From the NCBI RefSeq assembly GCF_030317145.1, contig NZ_JASZYE010000003.1, forward strand, positions 62,001 through 126,000: DNA of 64,000 bases, in the 5' to 3' direction. Source of the stretch: Variovorax flavidus (GTDB taxonomy: Bacteria; Pseudomonadota; Gammaproteobacteria; Burkholderiales; Burkholderiaceae_C). This document shows positions 9,185 through 17,422 of the stretch, one piece after another; positions within the stretch are counted from its first letter, which is position 1, and the number at the start of each line of letters is the position of its first letter. The position numbers and the translations under genes are program-made. The notes below the pieces were generated by a model. That model saw nothing but the letters and a program-made list of their open reading frames with translations. It was not told where the DNA came from and made no database searches.

Positions 9185-9771
9185 TTCTTGCTCCCGTGCG
9201 CGAATTCAGGGGTGGACGATTTTTCGGGCTCCGATGCCGAGCCGAGGATCTGCTGCAGTTGCACAGCCTCTTCCGACTCCTGGACCATGACGAGGTCTTT
9301 CTCCGCGATCTGCCCGGTCAGCAGCCGGTAGAGGTCGAGCGCCAGGATGAACGCAGCCAGCACCGAGAAGACGATGCCCGACGAATAGACCACCGCCATC
9401 GATGCCCCGGTGACGGGCGCCGTGACGTCCCAGTTGATGCGGGCCTGGGCCAGGCTGCCCTGGAAGAGCAGCCAGACGATGTACAGCATGATGAGGTGAC
9501 CCAGCGCGAGGCAGATCTTCTTGCCCAGGGGCGGCAGCTTCTGCACGACCATGTCGACCCCGAGGTGGCCGTGCTCCTTGAGAGCCACGACGGCGCCAAG
9601 GAAGGTCACCCAGATGAAGAGCCAGCGCGAGACTTCCTCGGACACGGTGATGCCCGAGTTGAAGCCGTAGCGCAGCACCACGTTGCCGAACACCAGCACC
9701 ACCATCACCGCGAGGAAGAAGGCGATCACTGCTTCGATGCCGGTACAGCATCGGTCAATCCATCGATTCAT
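9181..9771 (-). CDS. dctQ: TRAP transporter small permease, DctQ family
   Basis: The 196-residue small TRAP membrane subunit with four predicted helices. It shows the family signature around EEVSRWLFIWVTFLGAVVA (residues about 40-60) and KEHGHLGVD. The C-terminal tail after about residue 165 is hydrophilic and acidic. It lies 57 bases downstream of the first dctP and overlaps dctM by 4 bases. Confidence 0.9.
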   Translation of the reverse strand: MNRWIDRCCTGIEAVIAFFLAVMVVLVFGNVVLRYGFNSGITVSEEVSRWLFIWVTFLGAVVALKEHGHLGVDMVVQKLPPLGKKICLALGHLIMLYIVWLLFQGSLAQARINWDVTAPVTGASMAVVYSSGIVFSVLAAFILALDLYRLLTGQIAEKDLVMVQESEEAVQLQQILGSASEPEKSSTPEFAHGSKK

Positions 9772-9828
9772 GTTGTTTGTCCCTGTGTGAATCCCGGGCC
9801 ACGAGCTCAGACCGCTGCTCTTTGCCCC

Positions 9829-10845
9829 TTACTTGCGGATGCGTGCCAGCTCGTCGTTGTAGAGCTTGACGATGGCCGGGTCATAACTGGCTGCGAACTT
9901 GTCGATCACAGGCTTCGCGATCTGGCGCATGCGGGCCTGCTCGGCCGGCGTGACTTCGTTGAACTGCATGCCCTTGGCCTGCAGGTCGCCCACGGCGCGT
10001 TGCGCAGCCGCACGACTCACCTGGCGCTGGTAGCCGCGGGCTTCATCGGCGGCTTCCCGCATCCACTTCTGCTCGGTGGGCGAGAGACCGTCCCAGAACT
10101 TCTTGCTGACGAGCACGATGTTGGCAGCGTAGACGTGGTTGGTTGCGCTCAGGTACTTCTGCACTTCGAAGAACTTGTTCGACAGGATCACCGAGAAGGG
10201 GTTTTCCTGGCCGTCCACCGCCTTCGCCTCGAGCGCGCCATAGAGCTCAGCGAAGGGCATGGGGACCGGGTTGGCCTTGAAGGCCTTGAAGGTCTCGAGG
10301 AACACGGGGTTCGGGATCACGCGGATCTTGAGCCCGTCGAGGTCCTCGGCCTTGGCGATCGGTCGCTTGCTGTTGGTGACGTTGCGGAAGCCGAGGTCCC
10401 AGTAGCCGAGGGCGACCAGGCCTTTTTCAGGCAGCTTGGAGATCAGCGTCTGCCCCAGCGGGCCATCGAGCAGTGCATCCGCCTGTGCAAAGTTGGCGAC
10501 TGCAAACGGGAAATCGACCAGGCCGAACTCCTTGACGATGCCGGCCAGCGAGGTCGTGGCGGGCGCGGACATCTGCTGCACGCCGCCCTGCAGCGCGGAC
10601 TGCTGCTGCATCTCGGTGCCGAGCTGGGAGGCCGGGTATTCCTGCACCTTCATCTTGCCGCCGCTCTTGGCCGCCAGCAGCTCGGCAAATCGCTTGACGC
10701 CGAAGCTCACCGGGTGGTCGGGGTTGTTCAGGTGGCCGAAACGGATGACGCGCTCGTGTTCCTGAGCAAGGGCCGGTGCGGCCATGGCGAGGGTCAGGCC
10801 GGCCACTGCGAGGGTGCGGAAAAGAAGTCTCAAGACACTGTCCAT
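9829..10845 (-). CDS. dctP: TRAP transporter substrate-binding protein, DctP family (P2)
   Basis: First gene of the TRAP operon: a 338-residue periplasmic receptor with a signal peptide ending at AAPALAQ. The conserved GLKIRVIPNP and MPFAELYGALEAKAVDGQENP segments mark the DctP family. No good Shine-Dalgarno lies before the ATG at 10845, so a start a few codons inside is possible. It is clearly related to the receptor at the end of the operon, but the N-terminal half has diverged, suggesting different ligands feeding the same DctQM. Confidence 0.88.
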   Translation of the reverse strand: MDSVLRLLFRTLAVAGLTLAMAAPALAQEHERVIRFGHLNNPDHPVSFGVKRFAELLAAKSGGKMKVQEYPASQLGTEMQQQSALQGGVQQMSAPATTSLAGIVKEFGLVDFPFAVANFAQADALLDGPLGQTLISKLPEKGLVALGYWDLGFRNVTNSKRPIAKAEDLDGLKIRVIPNPVFLETFKAFKANPVPMPFAELYGALEAKAVDGQENPFSVILSNKFFEVQKYLSATNHVYAANIVLVSKKFWDGLSPTEQKWMREAADEARGYQRQVSRAAAQRAVGDLQAKGMQFNEVTPAEQARMRQIAKPVIDKFAASYDPAIVKLYNDELARIRK

Positions 10846-10919
10846 AAGGAAGATCGACGAACGACAGCACGGTCCGGAAAAGGACGAGCCGCTGGAAAAA
10901 CGGCGCGATCATATTCATA

Positions 10920-10937
10920 TAGTGGAAAGCCTTTCCA
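10920..10937. promoter_or_regulatory. IclR-like operator, site 1
   Basis: TGGAAAG (923-929), one centre base, and CTTTCCA (931-937) form a perfect 15-base palindrome. It matches the TGGAAA-N3-TTTCCA pattern known for E. coli IclR. It lies in the 199-base gap between the divergent TRAP operon and the iclR-type gene, about 78 bases upstream of dctP and about 108 upstream of the regulator. Binding by the adjacent IclR protein is inferred. Confidence 0.65.
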
Positions 10938-10938
10938 T

Positions 10939-10956
10939 TAGTGAAAACACTTTACA
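10939..10956. promoter_or_regulatory. IclR-like operator, site 2 (degenerate copy)
   Basis: An 18-base segment matching 14 of 18 positions of 10920-10937 (TAGTG-AAA-N3-TTT-CA frame). It is repeated with a 19-base period, about two helical turns, which would put two dimers on the same DNA face. Confidence 0.5.
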
Positions 10957-11044
10957 AAATGCCGACGAGCCGGATTAGGGTCATGGTCCGATCCGGAAAC
11001 GTTGTCGCCGACGCATGCCGGTCCACCGGCCTCCAAGAGATTCC

Positions 11045-11827
11045 ATGAGCTCAATACTCGAACGCAGCTTCAAAGTGATGGAGCACCTGGCGCAGCACCC
11101 CGGCGGGAGTGCGCTGTCGGCCCTGGCCGCAGACCTGGAGATGCCGCTGAGCGCCACCCACCGCCTGCTGGCCGAACTGGCGCGCAACGGCTATGTGCGG
11201 CAGGACCAGCGCCATGGCGACTACACCCTGACGATGAAACTGGTGTCGCTGGGCCTGAGCTTCCTGAGCAACAGCGGCATCGTCGATGTCGCGCAACCAC
11301 TGCTCGACCGCCTGGCCACGGAATCGGGCGAACTCGTGCGCCTCGCCGTCGTCGACGGCGACGAGCTGACCTTCGTCGCCAAGGCCCAGGGTGCGACGCG
11401 GGGCTTGCGCTACGACCCGGACATGGGCCTCTCCGTCAACCTGTCATGCAGTTCGGCAGGCCATGCATGGTTGTCGACGATGACGGACGAACAAGCCCTT
11501 GAGCTGGTCGCCAGGCAAGGATTCGGCAAGCCGAAAGACTTCGGCCCCAAGGCGCCGACCACGGTCAAGGCCCTGCTGGCCTACATCCGGGCGGCACGCA
11601 AGCGCGGGTTCAGCATGATCAACGAGGTGTTCGCGCCTGCGATGGCGGCGATGGCCGCGCCAGTGCGCAGCGGCAACGGCGCGGCCATCGGCGTGATCAC
11701 CATTGCGGGTCCTTCGGTGCGGCTGACGGAGAAACGCATGCTCGCGCTCGGCCCTGCCCTGCTTGCAACCGCCTATGACGTCGCCTTGGCCAGTGGTGGC
11801 TCGGCGATGTTCAAAAGAAGGGCTTGA
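11045..11827 (+). CDS. IclR-family transcriptional regulator
   Basis: 260-residue regulator with a winged HTH at the N-terminus (about residues 5-65; ALSALAADLEMPLSATHRLLAEL is the helix-turn-helix) and an IclR effector-binding domain after it. The ATG at 11045 is used because the protein then begins at the domain boundary (MSSILERSFKVMEHL). The frame is open 30 bases further upstream. It is divergent from the TRAP/amidohydrolase operon and separated from it by the two IclR-like operator sites, so it probably controls that operon and itself. Confidence 0.9.
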   Translation: MSSILERSFKVMEHLAQHPGGSALSALAADLEMPLSATHRLLAELARNGYVRQDQRHGDYTLTMKLVSLGLSFLSNSGIVDVAQPLLDRLATESGELVRLAVVDGDELTFVAKAQGATRGLRYDPDMGLSVNLSCSSAGHAWLSTMTDEQALELVARQGFGKPKDFGPKAPTTVKALLAYIRAARKRGFSMINEVFAPAMAAMAAPVRSGNGAAIGVITIAGPSVRLTEKRMLALGPALLATAYDVALASGGSAMFKRRA

Positions 11828-11839
11828 AGTCCGCGCGCG

Positions 11840-12523
11840 TCAGGCGCCTTGCAGCGAGAGCGGGTCGCCGAAGTTCGCGAGCAGCCGCTCGCGGCCGGCC
11901 AGCACGTGGCGCTCGGCTGCCGCGCGGGCACGCGACCGGTTCGATGCCGCGATCGCATCGAAGATCGCACGATGCTCCACGTTCGATCGGCGCATGTTGC
12001 CCGGCGCGTTGAAGTACTTGCGCCGCACGAGGTGCAACTCCTTCACGTAATCGTCATAGGCCTGGTGGGCGCGGCGATTGTTCGAGAGGGTGAGGATCAG
12101 CGCGTGGAACTGCAGGTTCAGCTCGTAGTAGAGCGTGCCGTCCTCCGCTTCGCAGGCGGCGTCCATGGCGGACAGCAGGTCTTCCATCTGCTTCCTGGTC
12201 TCTTCGGTCAGATGCTCGCAGGCGCGCTCGGCCGCATAGCCGAACATGAGCGCGCGCAACTCGTAGATCTCGACCATCTCGCGAAGCGACAACTGCCGCA
12301 CGTACACGCCGCGGTTCGCGACCGCCGTGACGATGCCGAGCCCCGCCAGCACCTTGATCGCCTCGCGGATCGGACCTCGGCTGGTGCCCATTCGCAGGGC
12401 CAGTGCCGCTTCGTTGAGCCGCTCTCCCGGCTTGAACTCGCCGGTGTAGATGAGTTGCTTGAGCTCGCTGACGATGCCCTCCGACAGGGCGGAACCACGG
12501 GTGCTGGAAGAAGGGGGAAGCAT
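11840..12523 (-). CDS. GntR-family (FCD) transcriptional regulator
   Basis: 227-residue regulator: N-terminal winged HTH (about residues 15-80, with the motif LRMGTSRGPIREAIKVLAGLG) and a C-terminal all-helical FCD effector domain. The ATG at 12523 is preceded by AGGA at good spacing; an in-frame TTG two codons earlier is less likely. Last gene of the minus-strand CoA-transferase operon, 22 bases after the TTT receptor, and convergent with the iclR-type gene. Probably a ligand-responsive regulator of this operon. Confidence 0.88.
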   Translation of the reverse strand: MLPPSSSTRGSALSEGIVSELKQLIYTGEFKPGERLNEAALALRMGTSRGPIREAIKVLAGLGIVTAVANRGVYVRQLSLREMVEIYELRALMFGYAAERACEHLTEETRKQMEDLLSAMDAACEAEDGTLYYELNLQFHALILTLSNNRRAHQAYDDYVKELHLVRRKYFNAPGNMRRSNVEHRAIFDAIAASNRSRARAAAERHVLAGRERLLANFGDPLSLQGA

Positions 12524-12545
12524 GCGCAATCCTAACGTCAGACCC

Positions 12546-13517
12546 TCACTCGACCTTGACGTTCGCGCTCTTCACCAGCTTGACCCAGAACTTCCCGTCT
12601 TCGGCCAGGAAGCTGTTGAACTGTTCGGGCGATGACGAGATGGACACCTCGGTGCCATCGCGCGCCAGCGAGGCCTTCACCGAAGGCTGCTGCATCGCGG
12701 TGACGGTCGCGTTGTAGATCTTCTGGACGATGGCCGGCGGCGTGCCGGCGGGCACGAACATGCCGTACCAGAACTCAAGGTTGTAGTCGGGCAGCCCCGC
12801 CTCCTTCATGCCGGGCAGATTGGGCACCAGCGGCGAACGCTCGCGCGTGCTGACGGCCAGGGCGAGCAGGCGTCCCCCGCTGGCCATGGGCAGCACCGAG
12901 GGCGAAGTGCCGAAGGTGAGCTGGGTATCGCCCGCCATCACCGACTGGATCGCCAGGCTGCCGCCGCGGTAGGGGATGTGCGTCATCTCCGCGCCGGTGA
13001 CCTGGCTGAACAGCGCGGCGCCCAGGTGCGGCGCGGAACCGTTGCCGGAGGTCGAGTAGTTGAGCTTGCCCGGATCTTTCTTCGCAGCCGCGATGAGATC
13101 GGCGACCGAGCGGATGCCCGTGGCGGGATTGACCGCGAGCACCAGCGGCGAGGTCGTCATCTTCGTCACGGGCGCGAGGTCGCGTGCCGTGTACGACAGC
13201 TTGGGATTGAGCGCCGGATTGACGGAGATGCTGCTCGGGCTGGCGATCAGCAGCGTGTAGCCGTCGGCCGGCGCCTTGGCGACGAGTTCCGCCGCGATGC
13301 TCGATCCGTTGCCCGGCTTGTTGTCGACCACGACCGGCTGTCCGAGCGCCTTGCCGAAGGCCTCGCTCATGGCGCGGGCCACGTAGTCGGCAGCGCCACC
13401 CGGCGCGAAGCCGATGACGAGGCGAATCGGCTTGCTCGGGTAGTCCCCCGGCTGGGACCATGCGGCGGTTCCAAGGGCACAGAGGCCCAATGCCAGGACG
13501 CTCTTCTTGATGTTCAT
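12546..13517 (-). CDS. Bug/TctC-type TTT receptor
   Basis: 323-residue periplasmic substrate-binding protein of the tripartite tricarboxylate receptor family. The signal peptide ends near AAWSQ. The mature start YPSKPIRLVIGFAPGGAADYVAR and the later block VVDNKPGNGSSIAAELVAKAPADGYTLL are diagnostic. No TctA/TctB permease is encoded nearby, as usual for the expanded Bug families of Burkholderiales. Encoded between the MDR oxidoreductase and the GntR gene. Confidence 0.92.
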   Translation of the reverse strand: MNIKKSVLALGLCALGTAAWSQPGDYPSKPIRLVIGFAPGGAADYVARAMSEAFGKALGQPVVVDNKPGNGSSIAAELVAKAPADGYTLLIASPSSISVNPALNPKLSYTARDLAPVTKMTTSPLVLAVNPATGIRSVADLIAAAKKDPGKLNYSTSGNGSAPHLGAALFSQVTGAEMTHIPYRGGSLAIQSVMAGDTQLTFGTSPSVLPMASGGRLLALAVSTRERSPLVPNLPGMKEAGLPDYNLEFWYGMFVPAGTPPAIVQKIYNATVTAMQQPSVKASLARDGTEVSISSSPEQFNSFLAEDGKFWVKLVKSANVKVE

Positions 13518-13542
13518 GTCTTGTCTCCTTCTTTTTCTGGTT

Positions 13543-14529
13543 TCAGGCCGCGGCTGGCATGCGCAGCACGATCTTCCCGACGTGGCCGCCGCTTTCCATG
13601 GTGGCCTTGGCTTCCCTCAACTGCGGAAATTCATAGACCCTGTCGATCTGCGGCCTGATGCGGCCGGCGGCGATGTGCGGCAGCACGTCCGCCACGAACC
13701 CGGGAATCGCCGCCGCACGCTGCGCCTTGCTGCGCAGCTTGTTCGACACGCCGAACACCGTCAGCCGCTTCGCATGCAGGGCCGCGAGGTCCAGTTCGGC
13801 GTGCACGACGCCGTCGACGTAGCCCACGGTGGCGAGCCGGCCTTCGAAGGCCATCGCGCGGACGTTCTCGGCGAACACCGTTCCGCCGACCGTGTTGATG
13901 ACGAGATCGGCGCCGTGCCGATCGGTCACCTGCATCACCGCTTCGCCGAAATCGGGCGCACGCGTGCAGACGGCGAGATCGAGGCCCAGGGCCTTCAGCT
14001 TCGCCAGCTTTTCGGCAGAGCCCGAGGTGCCGATCACCTTCGCGCCCAGCACCTTCGCCAGTTGGAGCGATGCGACGCCAACGCCGGACGACACGCCGTT
14101 GATCAACACCCACTCGCCGGACTGGAGCCTGCCTTGCAGCACCAGCATGTCGTATGACACGAGGAAAGTCAGCGCGACGCTGGCGGCTTCTTCCCACGAC
14201 AGGCTCGCGGGCTTGGCCATCGCCTCGATCTCCTCCATCAGCGCGTATTCGGAGAAGGCGCCGGAACAACGGCCCATGACCGCATCGCCCGGCTTGAAGC
14301 GGGTGACACCGGCTCCGACGGCGACGACTTCACCGGCACCCTCCCCGCCGATGGCTTTCCAGCTTCCCGGCTGGCCGTGCAGGCCGTGGCCCGCCACGAA
14401 CTCGCCGCGATTGAGCGACGCGGCATGCATGCGCAACAGCAACTGCTGCGGGCCAGGCTGCGGCGCGGCCGTCTCGCGCATTTCGAGCACGGTCGACTCG
14501 TCGGTCATCTGCATCCAGTAGGACTGCAT
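13543..14529 (-). CDS. Quinone-oxidoreductase-like MDR protein (zinc-less alcohol dehydrogenase type)
   Basis: 328-residue medium-chain dehydrogenase/reductase: GroES-like N-terminal domain (about 1-125) and an NADPH-binding Rossmann domain with the nucleotide motif NGVSSGVGVASLQLAK near residue 140-155. The zinc-binding cysteines of alcohol dehydrogenases are absent, as in zeta-crystallin/QOR proteins. The frame runs open far upstream through the enoyl-CoA hydratase gene; the ATG at 14529 is chosen because AGGAG lies 8 bases before it. Probably reduces an enone or enoyl intermediate in the pathway served by the neighbouring CoA-transferase and crotonase (inference). Confidence 0.85.
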   Translation of the reverse strand: MQSYWMQMTDESTVLEMRETAAPQPGPQQLLLRMHAASLNRGEFVAGHGLHGQPGSWKAIGGEGAGEVVAVGAGVTRFKPGDAVMGRCSGAFSEYALMEEIEAMAKPASLSWEEAASVALTFLVSYDMLVLQGRLQSGEWVLINGVSSGVGVASLQLAKVLGAKVIGTSGSAEKLAKLKALGLDLAVCTRAPDFGEAVMQVTDRHGADLVINTVGGTVFAENVRAMAFEGRLATVGYVDGVVHAELDLAALHAKRLTVFGVSNKLRSKAQRAAAIPGFVADVLPHIAAGRIRPQIDRVYEFPQLREAKATMESGGHVGKIVLRMPAAA

Positions 14530-14555
14530 CGTTGGATCTCCTCGTTGTTCCATGG

Positions 14556-15365
14556 CTATCGGCCCGTGAAGACCGGCTTGCGCTTCTGCATGAACGCGGT
14601 GCGGCCTTCGGTGTAGTCGGCGCTCTCGAAGCAGCCGCGGATCAATGACGCGCACAGGGGCTGGTCCAGTTCCGGCGAAGGCTTGAGGATTTCGCGGGTG
14701 ATGGCCTTGCCTGCCGCCACGGTCAGCGGCGCGTTGTCGGCCAGCGCCTTCGTGTACTCGGCCAGCAACTCGTCGAGCCCTTCCACGGTGCTGATGCGGG
14801 TCACGAGGCCGAGCGTTTTCGCCTCCGCGGCATCGATGCGGCGAGCGGTGAAGAAGAGATCCTTGGCCGCGCCGGGGCCGATCAGGTCGACCAGGTTCTT
14901 CATCGCGGAGTAGCGATAGCCCAGCCCCAGGCGCGCGGCCGGGATCGAGAACACCGAGTCGTCGGATGCAATGCGGATGTCGCAGCTGATCGCCACGTTC
15001 ACGCCACCGCCGATGCAGTAGCCGCGGATGCAGGCGAGCGTCGGCTTGGGGAAGTCGTGGATGCTCATCAGCGCTTCCTCGGCCATCGCCTCGTAGCGGG
15101 TCACGGCCTCGCGGGCGGCGCGCATGTCCTCGAACTGCGAGATGTCGGCACCCGACACGAAAGCCTTTTCGCCCGCGCCGGAGAAGACGACGAGGCGCAC
15201 CCTGTCGTCGTCCTGCGCGATACGCAGCAGTGGCGGCACGGCCTCCCACATGTCGACCGACAGCGCGTTGTGCCGCACCGGGTTGTTGAAGCGGATGTGC
15301 AGCGTGGTGCCGTCGAGCCAGGTCTGGACTCGCTCGGTGGTGGATTCGTAGGTGGGATTCGTCAT
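14556..15365 (-). CDS. Enoyl-CoA hydratase/isomerase (crotonase) family protein
   Basis: 269-residue crotonase-fold protein. The oxyanion-hole segments AFVSGADIS and GYCIGGGVNVA are present. The two glutamates used by classical hydratases appear to be missing (GGGVNVA in place of GGGCELA, and SIPAARLGL where PE is expected). It may therefore catalyse another CoA-ester reaction, such as hydrolysis, isomerisation or C-C cleavage, rather than simple hydration. It starts one base after the CoA-transferase stop, so the two are tightly coupled. Confidence 0.85.
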   Translation of the reverse strand: MTNPTYESTTERVQTWLDGTTLHIRFNNPVRHNALSVDMWEAVPPLLRIAQDDDRVRLVVFSGAGEKAFVSGADISQFEDMRAAREAVTRYEAMAEEALMSIHDFPKPTLACIRGYCIGGGVNVAISCDIRIASDDSVFSIPAARLGLGYRYSAMKNLVDLIGPGAAKDLFFTARRIDAAEAKTLGLVTRISTVEGLDELLAEYTKALADNAPLTVAAGKAITREILKPSPELDQPLCASLIRGCFESADYTEGRTAFMQKRKPVFTGR

Positions 15366-15366
15366 G

Positions 15367-16557
15367 TCAAAAAACTCCGGTCGCTTTCATGCGGGCGAGG
15401 TCGTCCGCGCCGATGCCCAGTTCGAGCAGGACTTCCTCCGTGTGTTCGCCGCGACGCGGGGCCGCGCGGGCAATGGTGCTGGGCGTGCGCTCCAGTTGCA
15501 TCGGCTGGCCGACCAGCCGCTGCGGGCCGAGGCGGGCCGACACGACTTCCTTGACCATGCCGAGGTGCTCGATCTGCGGCTCCGCGAAGACTTCGCGCAT
15601 ATCGCTGATGAGGCCGCAGGCCACGCCGCCGGCGTTGAACTGCTCGATCCAGTGGCTGCGGTCGTGCGCGGCGAGACGCCGGTTGATCTCGGCATTGAGC
15701 GCATCGCGGTTGACGGAGCGCGAGGGCTTGTCGTGGTAGCGCTCGTCGGTGATCCATTCGGGCGCGCCGAGGATGTTGCAGAAGCGCTCCCAGATCTTGG
15801 AGCCGAAGACCGCGATGTTCAGGTAGCCGTCGCGGGCCTTGTAGACGCCGGTCGGGATGCTCGTGGGATGGAAGTTGCCCGCCTGGTGGCCGACCTCGTC
15901 GTCGATCAGGTAGCGCGAGGTCTGGAAATCCATCATGTAGACCATCGACTCCAGCAGCGAGGTGTGCAGCCACTGGCCCTTGCCGGAAGACTCGCGCTCC
16001 AGCAGAGCGACCAGGATGCCTTGCGCCGCGAAGATGCCGGCGCACAGGTCGGCGATCGGGATGCCGACGCGCACCGGCCCGTCGCCCGGCAGGCCAGTGA
16101 CCGACATCAACCCGCCCATGCCCTGCGCGATCTGGTCGAAGCCAGGGCGCGCCGCGAGCGGACCCGACTGGCCGAAGCCGGAGATGCTGGCGTAGACCAG
16201 CCCGGGGTTGTCGACCGCGAGCGTCTCGTAGTCGATGCCCAGGCGGAATTTCACGTCGGGGCGGAAGTTCTCGACCACTACGTCGGCGCCCGCGATCAGG
16301 CGCTTCAGGGTGGCGATGCCTTCGTCTTCCTTGAGGTTGAGCGTGATCGAGCGCTTGTTGCGGTGCGTGTACTGGTAGTCGGAGCCGTCCTGGCCGCCCA
16401 GGGTGTCGTCGCCGCGCATGTGCTCGGGCATTTGCACCTGGATGACGTCGGCGCCCCAATCAGCGAGTTGGCGGCAGGCGGTGGGGCCGGCACGAACCTG
16501 GGTCAGGTCGACCACGCGGAAGCGTTGCAGGGCGGATGAGGCAGGCAGATGGGGCAT
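15367..16557 (-). CDS. CaiB/BaiF family III CoA-transferase
   Basis: 396-residue family III acyl-CoA transferase, which moves CoA between carboxylic acids through an aspartyl-CoA intermediate. The candidate catalytic Asp is in GIPIADLCAG (about residue 171). The N-terminal VVDLTQVRAGP and GADVIQVQ blocks are typical. First gene of the minus-strand operon. The ATG at 16557 is used; the frame is open 18 codons further, but that extension runs into the predicted -10 region. Encoded next to a crotonase, it likely activates a dicarboxylic or aromatic acid imported through the TTT receptor. Confidence 0.9.
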   Translation of the reverse strand: MPHLPASSALQRFRVVDLTQVRAGPTACRQLADWGADVIQVQMPEHMRGDDTLGGQDGSDYQYTHRNKRSITLNLKEDEGIATLKRLIAGADVVVENFRPDVKFRLGIDYETLAVDNPGLVYASISGFGQSGPLAARPGFDQIAQGMGGLMSVTGLPGDGPVRVGIPIADLCAGIFAAQGILVALLERESSGKGQWLHTSLLESMVYMMDFQTSRYLIDDEVGHQAGNFHPTSIPTGVYKARDGYLNIAVFGSKIWERFCNILGAPEWITDERYHDKPSRSVNRDALNAEINRRLAAHDRSHWIEQFNAGGVACGLISDMREVFAEPQIEHLGMVKEVVSARLGPQRLVGQPMQLERTPSTIARAAPRRGEHTEEVLLELGIGADDLARMKATGVF

Positions 16558-16592
16558 TCGGAATGAACTTTGAGGGCCTTTGAACGGACTGG

Positions 16593-16621
16593 ATTGTTTG
16601 CATCGACGCACAAAGTGTCAA
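16593..16621 (-). promoter_or_regulatory. Predicted sigma-70 promoter of the CoA-transferase operon
   Basis: On the minus strand, a perfect TTGACA (16616-16621) and AACAAT (16593-16598, 4 of 6 bases) are separated by 17 bases. The -35 hexamer lies inside the inverted repeat at 16612-16627. Confidence 0.5.
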
Positions 16622-16627
16622 CACTTT
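16612..16627. promoter_or_regulatory. Inverted repeat over the -35 box
   Basis: AAAGTGT (16612-16618) and ACACTTT (16621-16627) are perfect 7-base arms with a 2-base centre. The repeat covers the TTGACA of the minus-strand promoter, the position expected of a repressor site. Confidence 0.5.
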
Positions 16628-16638
16628 TATTGAAAACG

Positions 16639-16666
16639 TGGACATTTCAGTCGGCTGTCGTATACG
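16639..16666 (+). promoter_or_regulatory. Predicted promoter of the GntR gene
   Basis: TGGACA (16639-16644) and TATACG (16661-16666) are separated by 16 bases. Transcription would begin near 16673, which argues against the ATG at 16669 as the translation start. Confidence 0.4.
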
Positions 16667-16667
16667 A
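16658..16667. promoter_or_regulatory. Palindromic GntR-type operator
   Basis: TCGTATACGA is a perfect 10-base palindrome with a GT-AT-AC core, the kind of site bound by FadR/FCD-type GntR regulators. It covers the predicted -10 box of the adjacent GntR gene, suggesting autorepression. Confidence 0.5.
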
Positions 16668-16692
16668 TATGCGAACCACAACGGACTTTCGC

Positions 16693-17385
16693 ATGCTGCC
16701 CTGGCTCACCGACCTCCCTTCCGACCAGCTCTCGACCTTGCGCGACGTTCCCCTCGCCAAGCTGGTTCGCGACGACATGCTGGCGATGATCCTGCGCGGC
16801 GAGTTGCCAACCGGGCAGCGCATCAACGAGCCCGACATCGCCGCGCGCCTGGGCGTTTCGCGGGTGCCGGTGCGCGAAGCGCTGCGCGAACTCGAAAGCA
16901 CGGGCCTCGTCGTGGCGCGCAAGCATGCAGGCGTGTTCGTGCGCGAGCCGGATGCCGAAGAGCTGCGCGACCTCTACGAAATGCGCGGCCTGCTCGACGG
17001 CTTTGCCGGCCGCCGCGCCGCACGGCTGGGCGACGAGGCGCGCATCGCGCTGGCCGATGCGCTCGATGCCTCCATCGCCGACATGAACGCCGCCTTCGCC
17101 GCGCACGACGTGCAGCGCTACTACCGCGAGAACCTGAACTTCCACTGGGCCATCGTCGAAGCCGCAGGCAACCATGCGCTGGCCGACACCTACCGCGGCG
17201 TGGTGCAGAAGCTGCACCTCTCGCGCCTCAAGAACCTTTCGCAGGACATGGGCATGCGCGCATCGATCGCCGAGCACGTGGCGATCGCCCGCGCGCTGCG
17301 CGACGGCGACGTTGCCCGCTGCGAAAAGCTCATGGCACGCCACGTCGGCGATGCCTACACCCGGCTTTCGGGCCTGACGGGCTGA
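16693..17385 (+). CDS. GntR-family (FCD) transcriptional regulator
   Basis: About 230 residues: winged HTH (residues about 15-80; LGVSRVPVREALRELESTGLV) and a C-terminal FCD ligand domain. Two in-frame ATGs are possible, 16669 and 16693. The second is favoured because the predicted promoter would start transcription at about 16673, although neither has a strong ribosome site. Divergent from the CoA-transferase operon and followed 37 bases later by a TTT receptor. It probably controls both directions through the palindromes in the shared promoter region. Confidence 0.88.
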   Translation: MLPWLTDLPSDQLSTLRDVPLAKLVRDDMLAMILRGELPTGQRINEPDIAARLGVSRVPVREALRELESTGLVVARKHAGVFVREPDAEELRDLYEMRGLLDGFAGRRAARLGDEARIALADALDASIADMNAAFAAHDVQRYYRENLNFHWAIVEAAGNHALADTYRGVVQKLHLSRLKNLSQDMGMRASIAEHVAIARALRDGDVARCEKLMARHVGDAYTRLSGLTG

Positions 17386-17422
17386 CGCCCGCCCACCTTC
17401 AAGACAACAAGGAGACAACACC

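Noticed and set aside
13543-15249. A 568-residue fusion of an N-terminal Arg-rich part to the MDR oxidoreductase
   Set aside because: The N-terminal part is the enoyl-CoA hydratase gene read in another frame; an ATG with AGGAG at 14529 gives a normal-length MDR protein.
16669-16671. ATG at 16669 as start of the GntR gene
   Set aside because: It lies before the predicted transcription start near 16673 and has no ribosome site; not fully excluded.
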